Shown here: positions 27,796 through 36,332 of the stretch, in pieces | How positions within the stretch are numbered: position 1 is the stretch's first letter | Layout of the letters: each line of letters opens with the position of its first letter | NCBI RefSeq assembly: GCF_047249845.1 | Contig: NZ_JBKTWO010000003.1 | Coordinates: 1-64,000, forward strand | Direction of reading: 5' to 3' | DNA: 64,000 bases | Source: Thomasclavelia sp047249845 | Lineage (GTDB): Bacteria; Bacillota_I; Bacilli_A; Erysipelotrichales; Coprobacillaceae | The notes under the pieces: generated by a model | Told to the model about the DNA's origin: nothing | Database searches by the model: none | What the model saw: the letters and a program-made list of their open reading frames with translations, nothing else | Translations under genes and position numbers: made by a program

Positions 27796-29013
27796 CTATA
27801 AAATAGGCAAAGTTATCGTAAAAACAGAACCAATCCCTGGATTACTTTCAACCTCTATAGTTCCATTATTTAATTCCACCATTCTTTTAACAATACTTAA
27901 TCCAAGACCAGTACCTAATTTTTTACTTCTAGAACGATCTACTTGAAAAAAGCGATCAAAAATTAATGGAATATCATCTTTAGAAATACCAACACCCTCA
28001 TCTTGAACTTTAATCGTTAAATTTTTTTCATCACTATATATCTTAATTGAAATAACACCTGACTTTGAATACTTTATTGCATTAGAAACTAAATTGTTAA
28101 GAATTGTTTTAACCGTAGTATAATCAAGCATTAATTCACGGGATACTTTAGTCTGATAAAATAATGATAAATGTTTATCTTTAGCAAGAGGTTCAAATAA
28201 TTCCACTGTATCTTTAACTAGTGAATTTATATCAATAAGTCTTGGTGATAAACTAACTTGGGGTTGTTCTAAACGTGATAATTCCAAAATATCCTCAATG
28301 ATATTTTGCATACGATAGCTTTCCTTTAAAAGTATACCCATAAATTCATTAAAAGTTTCCTTATTTTGTACGCCTTCTTTTTGAAGAATTTCAACACTGC
28401 CAATTATAGCACTCATTGGTGTCTTTAATTCATGAGAAATATCAGAAAAAAACTGTTTTTGCATTTTTTCAATTTCTTTGACCTGTGAAACATCAGTAAA
28501 TAAAATAATACTGCCATCAAAAACAATCTTATCTCTAAATACCGGTGTAGTTTCTATTTGATAGTAACGCTCATTAATTGCTGTAACAGTTGAAAACTTT
28601 CGTTCAAATATATAACTTTGATCAACAATATTTAATAATTGTCCTTTAAATATATCCTTATAATATTTACCACGGAGATGTTTAATATTAAAAGCATCTC
28701 TAAAGCTTTGATTAGTAAAAATAATTGTTCCTTCTTTATTAACAAAAATCATTGGTAAGTTCATAGTTTTAATTAAAGAATTAAGAATTTTATGATTAAA
28801 ATCCTTTTCTCCCTCAACTTCACGAATCTCATTTTCTTTTTCACGACGATAAAAATCAATCTGTTGTAAATATGAAGTATTTGTATCATACAATATATAT
28901 AACATTGCTAACATAAAACCTATTATATAAAGAAATGCATATCTACTATTCCAAAACAACAAAATACATACTACAACAAAAGAAAAAATAACCTTCTGAT
29001 AATTCTTATTCAT
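27796..29013 (-). CDS. Sensor histidine kinase, PhoR-like
   Basis: 405-residue kinase with two closely spaced N-terminal membrane helices (about 8-42) and no large extracellular loop. A PAS domain (about 75-165) is followed by the HisKA domain with FFSDISHELKTPMSAIIGS and the HATPase domain with N-box NLVSNAIKYS, DEGVGIS and GTGLGLSIVKRM. The domain order is that of PhoR/WalK-type kinases, but with the extracellular sensor shortened. It overlaps the response regulator gene by 8 nt, so the two form one unit. The signal is unknown. Confidence 0.93.
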   Translation of the reverse strand: MNKNYQKVIFSFVVVCILLFWNSRYAFLYIIGFMLAMLYILYDTNTSYLQQIDFYRREKENEIREVEGEKDFNHKILNSLIKTMNLPMIFVNKEGTIIFTNQSFRDAFNIKHLRGKYYKDIFKGQLLNIVDQSYIFERKFSTVTAINERYYQIETTPVFRDKIVFDGSIILFTDVSQVKEIEKMQKQFFSDISHELKTPMSAIIGSVEILQKEGVQNKETFNEFMGILLKESYRMQNIIEDILELSRLEQPQVSLSPRLIDINSLVKDTVELFEPLAKDKHLSLFYQTKVSRELMLDYTTVKTILNNLVSNAIKYSKSGVISIKIYSDEKNLTIKVQDEGVGISKDDIPLIFDRFFQVDRSRSKKLGTGLGLSIVKRMVELNNGTIEVESNPGIGSVFTITLPIL

Positions 29014-29680
29014 CTTTGCTCACCAATTTATAACCAACCCCTCTTACTGATTGAAAACAAGCTTGACTCTCTTTTAATTTTGATTTTAGTTTAAAAACAT
29101 GAATGTCTACTAACCTAGTATCCCCATCATAATTAAAATTCCATATCTTCATCAACAATTCCTGCCTTGATAAAACCTCTTCTTTATTATCAAGAAACAT
29201 TTGTAATAAATCATATTCTACTTTAGTAAGATTTATACGATTTTCTCCAACAAAAACCTCATGTTTTGTCAAATCCATCTTAATATCCAGATACTTTAAA
29301 ATCCCCTTAAAATGTTTATGATAACGACGTAGATGAGCTTCGATCCGGGCAATTAAAATATTAGCTTGAAAAGGTTTGGTCAAATAATCATCAGCGCCAG
29401 ATTCTAAACCTAAGATTATATCATCCTGATCATTTCTAGCTGTTAATAAAATCATTGGCTTAATATAGCCATTATCTCGACATTCACGAATAATCTTAAC
29501 TCCATCTTTATATGGTAACATCCAATCAACCAAAATCAAATCATAATCATTTGAAAGAATTTTCTGACACGCTTCTTTACCATCATAAAGACTATCAACC
29601 TGATAGTCTTTATTTTTCAACTCATAACTTAAAATCTTATTAATCGATATATCATCTTCAATTATTAATATCTTATTCAT
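29006..29680 (-). CDS. OmpR/PhoB-family response regulator
   Basis: 224-residue transcription factor. The receiver domain has ILIIEDD at the start, phosphoacceptor Asp in LILVDWMLP near 52, and the Lys in DYLTKPF. The C-terminal winged helix has RLVDIHVFKLKSKL and SVRGVGYKLV. I use the ATG at 29680 (MNKILIIEDD) rather than a start seven codons upstream, because the family N-terminus begins there. It overlaps the phoH stop by 8 nt, so the regulator and kinase are probably co-transcribed with phoH. Confidence 0.94.
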   Translation of the reverse strand: MNKILIIEDDISINKILSYELKNKDYQVDSLYDGKEACQKILSNDYDLILVDWMLPYKDGVKIIRECRDNGYIKPMILLTARNDQDDIILGLESGADDYLTKPFQANILIARIEAHLRRYHKHFKGILKYLDIKMDLTKHEVFVGENRINLTKVEYDLLQMFLDNKEEVLSRQELLMKIWNFNYDGDTRLVDIHVFKLKSKLKESQACFQSVRGVGYKLVSKDE

Positions 29681-30629
29681 TTTTGCCATCATACCTTTCA
29701 ATAATTCTTTGAACGACAGGATGTCTTACTACATCCATTGCAGTTAAATGAATAAAAGAAACCCCTTTAACTCCTTTTAAGATTTTTAAAGCTTTGACAA
29801 GTCCTGATTCCATTCCACGTGGTAAATCAATTTGAGTAATATCTCCTGTTATAATCATTTTTGAATTAAAGCCTAATCGTGTTAAAAACATCTTCATTTG
29901 ATTATCTGTTGTATTTTGGGCCTCATCCAAAATAACATAGGCATCTTCTAAAGTACGACCTCGCATATAAGCAAGAGGGGCTATTTCAATTATCCCTTTT
30001 TCAATATAACGCTCAGTTTGTTCTACACCTAACATGTCATGTAACGCATCGTAAAGCGGTCTTAAATAAGGGTCAACCTTTTCTTTTAAATCCCCAGGTA
30101 AAAATCCAAGATTTTCTCCTGCTTCAACTGCAGGCCGAGTAAGAATAATTTTTTTAACAATATTATTTTTTAAAGCATCAACTGCAAAAACTACTGCTAA
30201 ATATGTTTTACCAGTTCCTGCTGGTCCAACCCCAAAAACTACATCATTATTTTTTAGGGCAAAATAGTATTCTTTTTGTCCGATTGTTTTAGGATAAATC
30301 ATTTTACCACTTGCTGTTTTGGTAATTCTCACACTATATAATTCATTAATTCTACTTAACTTATCTTCTTTAGCTAGTTTTAAAGCATAAACTACATCTC
30401 TACGTGTGATACTGATTCCTTTAGAAACAAGTCCCAATAATGCTGCAATTACCTTCTTTGCTTCTTTAAAGTTATCCTTGTTTTCTCCAGTTAAACTTAG
30501 TTCGTCACCTCGAAGTGAGATTTCAACATTCAATGCTTCTTCAATCATTTTAAAATTTTCATCATGATTACCACAAATGTTATTCAATTGAGCTACACTA
30601 TATTCTTCTAATTTAACTTGTTCTGTCAT
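29673..30629 (-). CDS. phoH: PhoH-like ATPase
   Basis: 318-residue cytosolic P-loop ATPase linked to RNA metabolism. An N-terminal KH-like segment (about 1-85) precedes the PhoH domain. This has Walker A GPAGTGKTYLA near 135, GFLPGDLKEKVDPYLRPLYD, YMRGRT, the Walker B region YVILDEAQNTT and RMESGL-type motor residues (PRGMESGL). It starts 1 nt after yqfD. In Bacillus the order yqfC-yqfD-phoH is the same, but ybeY, normally downstream, is replaced here by the two-component genes. Confidence 0.95.
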   Translation of the reverse strand: MTEQVKLEEYSVAQLNNICGNHDENFKMIEEALNVEISLRGDELSLTGENKDNFKEAKKVIAALLGLVSKGISITRRDVVYALKLAKEDKLSRINELYSVRITKTASGKMIYPKTIGQKEYYFALKNNDVVFGVGPAGTGKTYLAVVFAVDALKNNIVKKIILTRPAVEAGENLGFLPGDLKEKVDPYLRPLYDALHDMLGVEQTERYIEKGIIEIAPLAYMRGRTLEDAYVILDEAQNTTDNQMKMFLTRLGFNSKMIITGDITQIDLPRGMESGLVKALKILKGVKGVSFIHLTAMDVVRHPVVQRIIERYDGKNE

Positions 30630-31565
30630 TTAATTCTCCTCTTTAGTTGCAATATCTTCAATTAAAATATACTGCATTTTTAATACTCTCTTGTCACCAA
30701 TTATACCATAAGATAAAACTTTTTCTCTATCTATTTTGTCGATTGTACCTAGTTTACTACGAATTGAATATAATAAATAACTAAATGCTTCCCCATCATC
30801 CAGTTTCTTCTTACTTATACTAGCTTCATAATCAATATAAGTATAGGCTTTAATAACCCCCTGTGTTTCTACAATTTTATCAACTTCACTAGTAGAAGTA
30901 ATAGTATTTGAGACTAACAGATCTCCCTTTTTCACATAATCATTAACTTTTACCATAATGTTACCACTACTAACATCAATATTTTGGATTACCCCATCTT
31001 TACTAGCATAAATGTTCTCAAAACTTTTTTTAACTTTTTTAGCTCCTACACTATTAGTATATTTAATAAATAAAACACTACCCTCCTGATAGATATTCAA
31101 ATAATCTATTTTTCCCTTGAATTTCTCTTTCATATCATCATAAATATCATTTAATTGTTCATAAGATCGTTTACGATCTCCAACACTAATACGATTCTCA
31201 GCTAAGACTTCATTTACTAATTTAGTCGTCTTGGGATTATTACCAATAATTTCAACTCCAAAAATAAATTGATTACACAAAAAAACTGTCAATACAAAAC
31301 TAACAACTCCTACCATGCTTAATTTCCGATAAAAAAGCAATAATAAATAATATAATACACCAATACTTTTAATAATCGTTAAATGGTATTTTCTAACCAG
31401 TATTCTTTGATAAATAGGAAGATAAAATCGATATGTAAAATCATCGACTTTATTTAATTGAAATACAGTTATGTGATCTTCTTTAAATGATTTTAATAGA
31501 GTGATAATATCTTCGCTGACTACTTCATATAAATCATATCCAAATTTCATAAGAACCTTAAACAA
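30630..31565 (-). CDS. yqfD: Sporulation protein YqfD
   Basis: 311-residue membrane protein. A cytoplasmic N-terminal part (to about 80) is followed by one membrane helix (KLSMVGVVSFVLTVFLCNQF) and an extracytoplasmic beta-rich region. The latter has VLAENRISVGDRK and NIMVKVNDYVKKGDLLVSNT typical of YqfD/stage IV proteins. In Clostridia and Bacillus this family is needed for spore formation. It overlaps yqfC by 19 nt and touches phoH. Confidence 0.88.
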   Translation of the reverse strand: MFKVLMKFGYDLYEVVSEDIITLLKSFKEDHITVFQLNKVDDFTYRFYLPIYQRILVRKYHLTIIKSIGVLYYLLLLFYRKLSMVGVVSFVLTVFLCNQFIFGVEIIGNNPKTTKLVNEVLAENRISVGDRKRSYEQLNDIYDDMKEKFKGKIDYLNIYQEGSVLFIKYTNSVGAKKVKKSFENIYASKDGVIQNIDVSSGNIMVKVNDYVKKGDLLVSNTITSTSEVDKIVETQGVIKAYTYIDYEASISKKKLDDGEAFSYLLYSIRSKLGTIDKIDREKVLSYGIIGDKRVLKMQYILIEDIATKEEN

Positions 31566-31741
31566 TCAATCTTTCCATATATAATTACTTCTTGATCACT
31601 ATAATATCTAATCTCTAAATTTTCGCCAGTTACTCTAATAATATTATCTTTCATCTTTATTTCTATAATATTATTTTCCAATAATATTAAACACTCATAA
31701 TATTTAATCGACAAACATTTACTTTCCATATATATCATCAA
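31547..31741 (-). CDS. yqfC: YabP/YqfC-family sporulation protein
   Basis: 64-residue beta-rich protein (NIIEIKMKDNIIRVTGENLE) that fits the small YqfC family by size, strand pattern and its overlap with yqfD. It lacks some of the family's usual N-terminal residues, so the call depends partly on gene order. Confidence 0.65.
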   Translation of the reverse strand: MMIYMESKCLSIKYYECLILLENNIIEIKMKDNIIRVTGENLEIRYYSDQEVIIYGKIDCLRFL

Positions 31742-31809
31742 ATCACCTAACTAATTATATGAATCTTTTTAAACTAAATGCGTATATTTCGATTAAATTC
31801 TTTTACAAA

Positions 31810-31836
31810 CAAAAAAGGGCCTATATAAGCCCAAGT
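31810..31836 (-). terminator. Intrinsic terminator of rpsU
   Basis: TTGGGCTTATATAGGCCC followed by six T on the minus strand, a few bases after the rpsU stop. Confidence 0.75.
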
Positions 31837-31838
31837 TT

Positions 31839-32021
31839 TTATCTTTTACCTTTGTTATTTTTTCTTGCTGCTTCAGATTTTAATTTTCTTTTCAAACCTG
31901 GTTTAACATAAAACTCTCTTTTACGAGCTTCTGCAAGGGTTCCTGTTCTAGAAACTTGTCTTTTAAAACGACGTAAAGCGTCATCTAAAGATTCATTTTC
32001 TCTTACTACAGTTTTTGCCAT
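31839..32021 (-). CDS. rpsU: 30S ribosomal protein bS21
   Basis: 60-residue basic ribosomal protein with the family start AKTVVRENESLDDALRRFKR and the KREFYVKPGLKRKLKSEAA block. I use the ATG at 32021, which has AAAGGGGGG upstream; a longer frame would add 22 unrelated residues. In Bacillus rpsU also precedes yqfC/yqfD with other genes between; here they are missing. Confidence 0.96.
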   Translation of the reverse strand: MAKTVVRENESLDDALRRFKRQVSRTGTLAEARKREFYVKPGLKRKLKSEAARKNNKGKR

Positions 32022-32153
32022 CGAACTATTCCCCCCTTTAACTCTAAAGTACGTTCCTATTATATATATTTTTTTTAATAATTGCAAGAAAAATAAGGAA
32101 AAATATGAAGTAATGTTAAAAAATAATAATATTTTTACTATTTATTTAAATAA

Positions 32154-33590
32154 TTATTGATTTAATTCTGTTTCCAACGCTTCAATTATATTTTTATAGT
32201 TACCTATTTCTGTCTCCATATTTAAATTTTGAACGATTCTTAATGCACATTTATAATATTTTATATTATCAGAATTTAATTGAATTGCTTTTTTAATATC
32301 AATCAATGCCTCATTAAATTTTAATAAACTAGATAGTGTAATTGCTCGACTATAGTAATAATCTGATTTTTGAGGTGCTAATTCAATTGCTTTATTTTTT
32401 ACCTTTAAAGCTTCATTAAATTTTTTCAGAGTATGGAGATAAATTCCCTGGCTATAATAATAAACTGGTTCTTGAGGAAATAATTCAATTGCAGCTTCTA
32501 TTTCTCTTAAAGCATTTTCATAATTTTTGTTTTTATATTCTTTCCAACTATTATGGTAATAATTTTTTGCAGATTGACGATTCAAAAAATCATAAATCCA
32601 TGATTGATCATTTTTATCCTTTTGTATAATAGACGAGTTCTTTAATTTATTGAACTCATCCTGATATTTTTGGCAGCGCTCTTCTGTCTGCTTTTTCATA
32701 TATTCAATTGGATCATTAAAATTTGCTTCTTCATGAAATTTTTCTGCAATTTGAAACATAATTTCATCAAATCCCTCTATTTTTATTAAGTTACCATTAT
32801 TTTTCATCACTACATTATATACTCTTACATCAGGTTTATCACCAACATAACACCAATAAATTCCTGAATTACATAAAATCGGTTCTTTTTCTAATAAGGA
32901 CATCAAAGTATGATCGCCACCAGCATAGCCAATTACAATCGGAATATATTCTTTAAGTACTTTTTTTAAAACATCTTCCCAATTCTTCGCCAATGCTTCC
33001 ATATCCTGTTTTCGATTTAACGGATTAAAATATAAACTGCGATGAATTTTAGCAACTATTGGTCTTTTAAATTCCCCTTCTATATATGGAGCTAAACTTT
33101 CATGACCTACTACTTGTGGATGTTTATCTGTATAAATAAACAGCGCATCTTCAATTAAAGAATCAAAATTGGTAGTAATTACTAAATGATTTTTAGTATT
33201 GGCAAGTATAGTTGCAAGAGGAAAATATCCATAGCTTGGTGTTTTACCTTCTAATTCATTTTCTAAAAATGAATATCCATCACTTGCTCTTCCTGCAAAA
33301 CGCAAATCAAATAAATCAAAATAATCATCGTTTTTTATTTCATAATTTTGATCAAAAAAACGTTTATATGTATCTCTTCCATATCTTGGGTCTAATTCCA
33401 TAGCACACTCTTGAATATATTCATTCCCTCTTTCTTCAGCCCATAAATACTTATGCCATTCTTTCATCAGCTGTTCGCCAGTACGTATTCCCGAATTTTT
33501 AGAAGCACCAGCCCCTAAAATAAAACAATACTTTTTACCAGATATAACATATCCTTCATAAATTTGATCTAAAAATCTCTTTACCATCAT
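32154..33590 (-). CDS. SIR2-domain protein with C-terminal TPR repeats
   Basis: 478 residues. The SIR2-type NAD-binding domain (about 20-290) has GAGASKNSGIRTGEQL near 28, VITTNFDSLIED near 140, KIHRSLYF near 187 (candidate catalytic His) and VIGYAGGDHTL near 235. There are no zinc-binding cysteine pairs. Three TPR repeats follow (about 340-450, such as ALREIEAAIELFPQEPVYYY). This architecture is typical of NAD-consuming defence and signalling proteins rather than histone-type deacetylases. It is transcribed alone, with nothing else obviously defensive nearby. A start 1-2 codons downstream (MVKRF) is possible. The effector role is an inference. Confidence 0.85.
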   Translation of the reverse strand: MMVKRFLDQIYEGYVISGKKYCFILGAGASKNSGIRTGEQLMKEWHKYLWAEERGNEYIQECAMELDPRYGRDTYKRFFDQNYEIKNDDYFDLFDLRFAGRASDGYSFLENELEGKTPSYGYFPLATILANTKNHLVITTNFDSLIEDALFIYTDKHPQVVGHESLAPYIEGEFKRPIVAKIHRSLYFNPLNRKQDMEALAKNWEDVLKKVLKEYIPIVIGYAGGDHTLMSLLEKEPILCNSGIYWCYVGDKPDVRVYNVVMKNNGNLIKIEGFDEIMFQIAEKFHEEANFNDPIEYMKKQTEERCQKYQDEFNKLKNSSIIQKDKNDQSWIYDFLNRQSAKNYYHNSWKEYKNKNYENALREIEAAIELFPQEPVYYYSQGIYLHTLKKFNEALKVKNKAIELAPQKSDYYYSRAITLSSLLKFNEALIDIKKAIQLNSDNIKYYKCALRIVQNLNMETEIGNYKNIIEALETELNQ

Positions 33591-33662
33591 AATTATACTA
33601 TTCTCCCCTTTAATTAACTTTATCCACTTAAAATTATATCAAATTTAGAACGATAAAAAAAT

Positions 33663-33692
33663 AAAATCTCTACCATATCCTAGTAGAGATTG
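33663..33692 (-). terminator. Intrinsic terminator of the DAHP synthase gene
   Basis: AATCTCTAC and its complement TAGTAGAGATT with a T-run on the minus strand. It belongs to the real 3' end of the gene, which the assembly gap has displaced by 65 bp. Confidence 0.75.
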
Positions 33693-33693
33693 C

Positions 33694-33813
33694 TTAATTA
33701 TATTTTTTTACCAACAACCTCAGCAATCTTGCTGATTTGTTTCAATAANNNNNNNNNNTTAATTATATTTTTTTACCAACAACCTCAGCAATCTTGCTGA
33801 TTTGTTTCAATAA
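33694..33813. other. Assembly join: 55-bp overlap repeated around 10 N
   Basis: Bases 33694-33748 and 33759-33813 are identical and flank a run of ten N (33749-33758). They are the ends of two contigs that overlap. The true genome probably has one copy, so about 65 bp here are an artefact. Confidence 0.95.
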
Positions 33814-34785
33814 CTCTTCATATCTTTCCGGTCTTAATGACTGTGGTCCATCACATAATGCTTTTTCTGGATTGTTATGCACTTCTATCATTAATCCATC
33901 TGCACCCGCTGCTACTGAGGCCTTCGCCATTGGTTCTACCAGCCACCATTTTCCTCCTGCGTGACTTGGATCTATCACTATTGGTAAATGTGTCAGTTTC
34001 TTTACTACTGGTATTGCCTGTAAATCTAATGTATTTCTTGTGTATGTCTCAAATGTCCTTATTCCTCTTTCACATAATATCACATTTGGATTCCCATTGG
34101 CCATGATATATTCTGCTGACATGATCCATTCTTCAAATGTCGCACTTAGTCCCCTTTTTAACAGAATCGGTTTTTTTGTTCCCGCTCCTACTTTTTTCAA
34201 CAGATCAAAGTTCTGCATATTTCTTGCTCCAATCTGGATCAAATCTACCTTCTCATTAAATTCTTCTAGATACTGTACATCCATCAATTCTGAACAGATT
34301 GGCAGACCTGTTGCCTCTTTTGCTGCTACCAGGATATCCAGACCTGACGAACCCATCCCCTGAAATGCATATGGCGATGTTCTTGGCTTGAATGCCCCTC
34401 CCCTTAAAATATTTGCTCCAGCCTCTTTAGCCGCTTTAGCAATCTCAATCACCTGTTCCTTGCTTTCAACTGAACAGGGACCAGCAATCAATGCCAGATT
34501 ATCCCCACCGACTTTGACTCCATCAACATCAACGATCGTATCATCAGGATGGAAGGCCCGGTTAGCTAATTTATATGGCTCTGATACTTTCATTACCTTT
34601 TCAACACATTCTTCTACTTCGATTATTTTGGGATCAATTTGAGTAGTATCTCCAACCATTCCAATAATTGTTTGAATCTCTCCTTTTGAAACATGAGGTA
34701 CTGCACCCCGAGCTCTAATCACATCTTCAATTTTTTTAATACTTTCATCACTTGTGTGTGGTTTTAAAACAATAATCATTTTCAT
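33763..34785 (-). CDS. aroF: DAHP synthase (3-deoxy-7-phosphoheptulonate synthase)
   Basis: 340-residue first enzyme of aromatic amino acid synthesis (phosphoenolpyruvate plus erythrose 4-phosphate). An N-terminal ferredoxin-like regulatory domain (about 1-70) precedes the type Ibeta catalytic barrel. Barrel motifs are AGPCSVES near 105, LRGGAFKPRTSPYAFQG near 140, LLKRGLSATFEEW, ERGIRTFE and DPSHAGGK near 275. A Tyr-type T-box precedes it. The 3' end is duplicated by an assembly join. The coding sequence is clearly richer in G and C than its neighbours over parts of 33850-34560. Confidence 0.95.
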   Translation of the reverse strand: MKMIIVLKPHTSDESIKKIEDVIRARGAVPHVSKGEIQTIIGMVGDTTQIDPKIIEVEECVEKVMKVSEPYKLANRAFHPDDTIVDVDGVKVGGDNLALIAGPCSVESKEQVIEIAKAAKEAGANILRGGAFKPRTSPYAFQGMGSSGLDILVAAKEATGLPICSELMDVQYLEEFNEKVDLIQIGARNMQNFDLLKKVGAGTKKPILLKRGLSATFEEWIMSAEYIMANGNPNVILCERGIRTFETYTRNTLDLQAIPVVKKLTHLPIVIDPSHAGGKWWLVEPMAKASVAAGADGLMIEVHNNPEKALCDGPQSLRPERYEELLKQISKIAEVVGKKI

Positions 34786-34800
34786 TTCCTCCTATAAATA

Positions 34801-35045
34801 AAAAAACTCGTCCTAATCAAAGGACGAGATATCTTCGTGGTACCACCTTTATTCACTAACAGATCACTCTATCAGCCTCATCAAGTACGCTATCTACATA
34901 GTTCATACTCTTACACGCTAACGGGTGTTACCGGAGATGCCTACTTGATTCAACATTCTACTCCTTGATGTATTCAACTATTCATTTGGATATCGTCACA
35001 CCACACCGATACTCTCTTTGCCTAAACTTATAGTCTACTCTTTCA
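34801..35045 (-). promoter_or_regulatory. T-box riboswitch, Tyr specificity predicted
   Basis: The minus strand shows AGAGAG, a stem I hairpin and GAATACATC, where UAC (Tyr) follows GAA as the specifier. The T-box AAGGTGGTACCACG comes later, then a terminator hairpin (CTCGTCCTTTGATTAGGACG) with six T. The T-box base after UGG is U, which would pair with discriminator A73 of tRNA-Tyr. Confidence 0.93.
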
Positions 35046-35071
35046 ATTCATCGTATTTATTCTATGTATTT

Positions 35072-35100
35072 ATCATACTCACTATTTATTTAAATGTCAA
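35072..35100 (-). promoter_or_regulatory. Sigma-A promoter of the T-box/DAHP synthase transcript
   Basis: Perfect -35 TTGACA (35095-35100) and -10 TATGAT (35072-35077) with 17-bp spacing, just upstream of the T-box leader. Confidence 0.85.
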
Positions 35101-35654
35101 CTAGCATACTAGATTTTAATTTATCTATTTTAATATATTTCTTAATATCATCTTAAATCATAATCCTTAAATTTATACAATACTTAATTACTATCCATTA
35201 TCTTTTTTTGTTTATAATAAACGTGTATCGCTATTACTATGTTAGATATAATTATTAAAATTTACTATCATTGATTGTATGTACATAAAACAGTTCATAA
35301 AATGCTAATTATTGTAATTTTCTATCATTTTACATAATCTCATCATTATAAATACAAATCATAATTTTAAAAGTGCAGTATCCACAATCAATTATGAATA
35401 CACTTTACTATATCCAATAACAAAACAAAGGTTTTCATCATTACCCCAATAATAAAGTTTTTTTCTATAAGCTCATCATTAATTTATTTTAAAGCAACAA
35501 TAGTACAAAAAACAATTTTAAATATTTGCTATATAAGCTTTACATCTTTCGTTTAATATATTTTTCTAGATTAGAACAATAAAACATATCCAAAATCTTT
35601 ATAATAATCATTTGTAAAGTTTTTATTCTAGCATCACATTCCAGTACTTTTTTC
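35101..35654. other. Long AT-rich intergenic region without recognised content
   Basis: About 550 bp with no reading frame worth noting, no relic of a known protein and no strong hairpin. It separates the DAHP synthase promoter from the end of the short sirtuin gene. Confidence 0.6.
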
Positions 35655-36206
35655 TTATTTCAATATTCTTTCTAATGTCTTCCTTACATTGTGCGCCGCA
35701 TCTTCTTGTATTTCAATTATTTTAGCTCCTTTTGATCTAGCAACCTCTCTTAGATCACACGCAATCGCTGTATGATAAGAACAACCAATCACAATAAATA
35801 CATCATCAGGCTCTAAATCATATACCATTTCATAAGCCATTTGATAGTTTGGTGCCGGATCCCCATATAATACTGGTTTATTATACAAACTATAAGCAAT
35901 GTTCATTTCATCATCTTCAGGTAATCCCCCATGCAATTCTAATGCATCACTACCTGCTAGTTTATGTAACCCATCAATATTCATTGTAATAACAGGTATA
36001 TTATATTCAGCCAAACTATAATGTGCATCATTTGGCTTAGCCCCATTCATATTAGCTTTTAATTGTTTAATAACTTTATTATATTCTTCATGATGGCTAT
36101 TAGCATAACTTCTAAATAATTTTTCTCTTACATCTGGTCTTTCCATAAAAGTAGGAATATTTGATTGCTTTGATATTCCAGCTCCTGTAAATGCGATAAC
36201 TTTCAT
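35655..36206 (-). CDS. Short SIR2-family NAD-dependent deacylase-like protein
   Basis: 183 residues with the sirtuin core: FTGAGISKQSNIPTF near 5, TMNIDGLHKLAGS near 95 with catalytic His in LELHGG, and VFIVIGCSYHTAI near 140. The usual four-cysteine zinc module is absent, and total length is about 50-60 residues shorter than standard bacterial CobB/SrtN proteins. I start at 36206 (MKVIAFTG), where AAAGGAG precedes the ATG; the longer frame adds a non-family N-terminus. Substrate and even deacylase activity are uncertain. Confidence 0.85.
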   Translation of the reverse strand: MKVIAFTGAGISKQSNIPTFMERPDVREKLFRSYANSHHEEYNKVIKQLKANMNGAKPNDAHYSLAEYNIPVITMNIDGLHKLAGSDALELHGGLPEDDEMNIAYSLYNKPVLYGDPAPNYQMAYEMVYDLEPDDVFIVIGCSYHTAIACDLREVARSKGAKIIEIQEDAAHNVRKTLERILK

Positions 36207-36304
36207 TTTGTTCTCCTTTAATTCATCTTTTATATAGTATATTATTAAATACTTCTGATATTTCCATATTCTATATTTTATTATCATATCACTGATATCA
36301 CAAT

Positions 36305-36332
36305 TAAAAGCCCATTATTAGGCTTGGTTAAA
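36305..36332 (-). terminator. Intrinsic terminator of the CPBP protease gene
   Basis: AAGCCTAATAATGGGCTTTT on the minus strand, overlapping the end of the CPBP gene; the T-run is short. Confidence 0.55.

Noticed and set aside
35101..35654. Possible small RNA or relic in the 550-bp intergenic region
   Set aside because: I found no promoter-terminator pair, stable hairpin or protein similarity.
32154..36206. The two SIR2-type genes as a single defence island
   Set aside because: They are separated by the DAHP synthase gene, its T-box and a long empty region, with no other defence gene, so a joint system is not supported.
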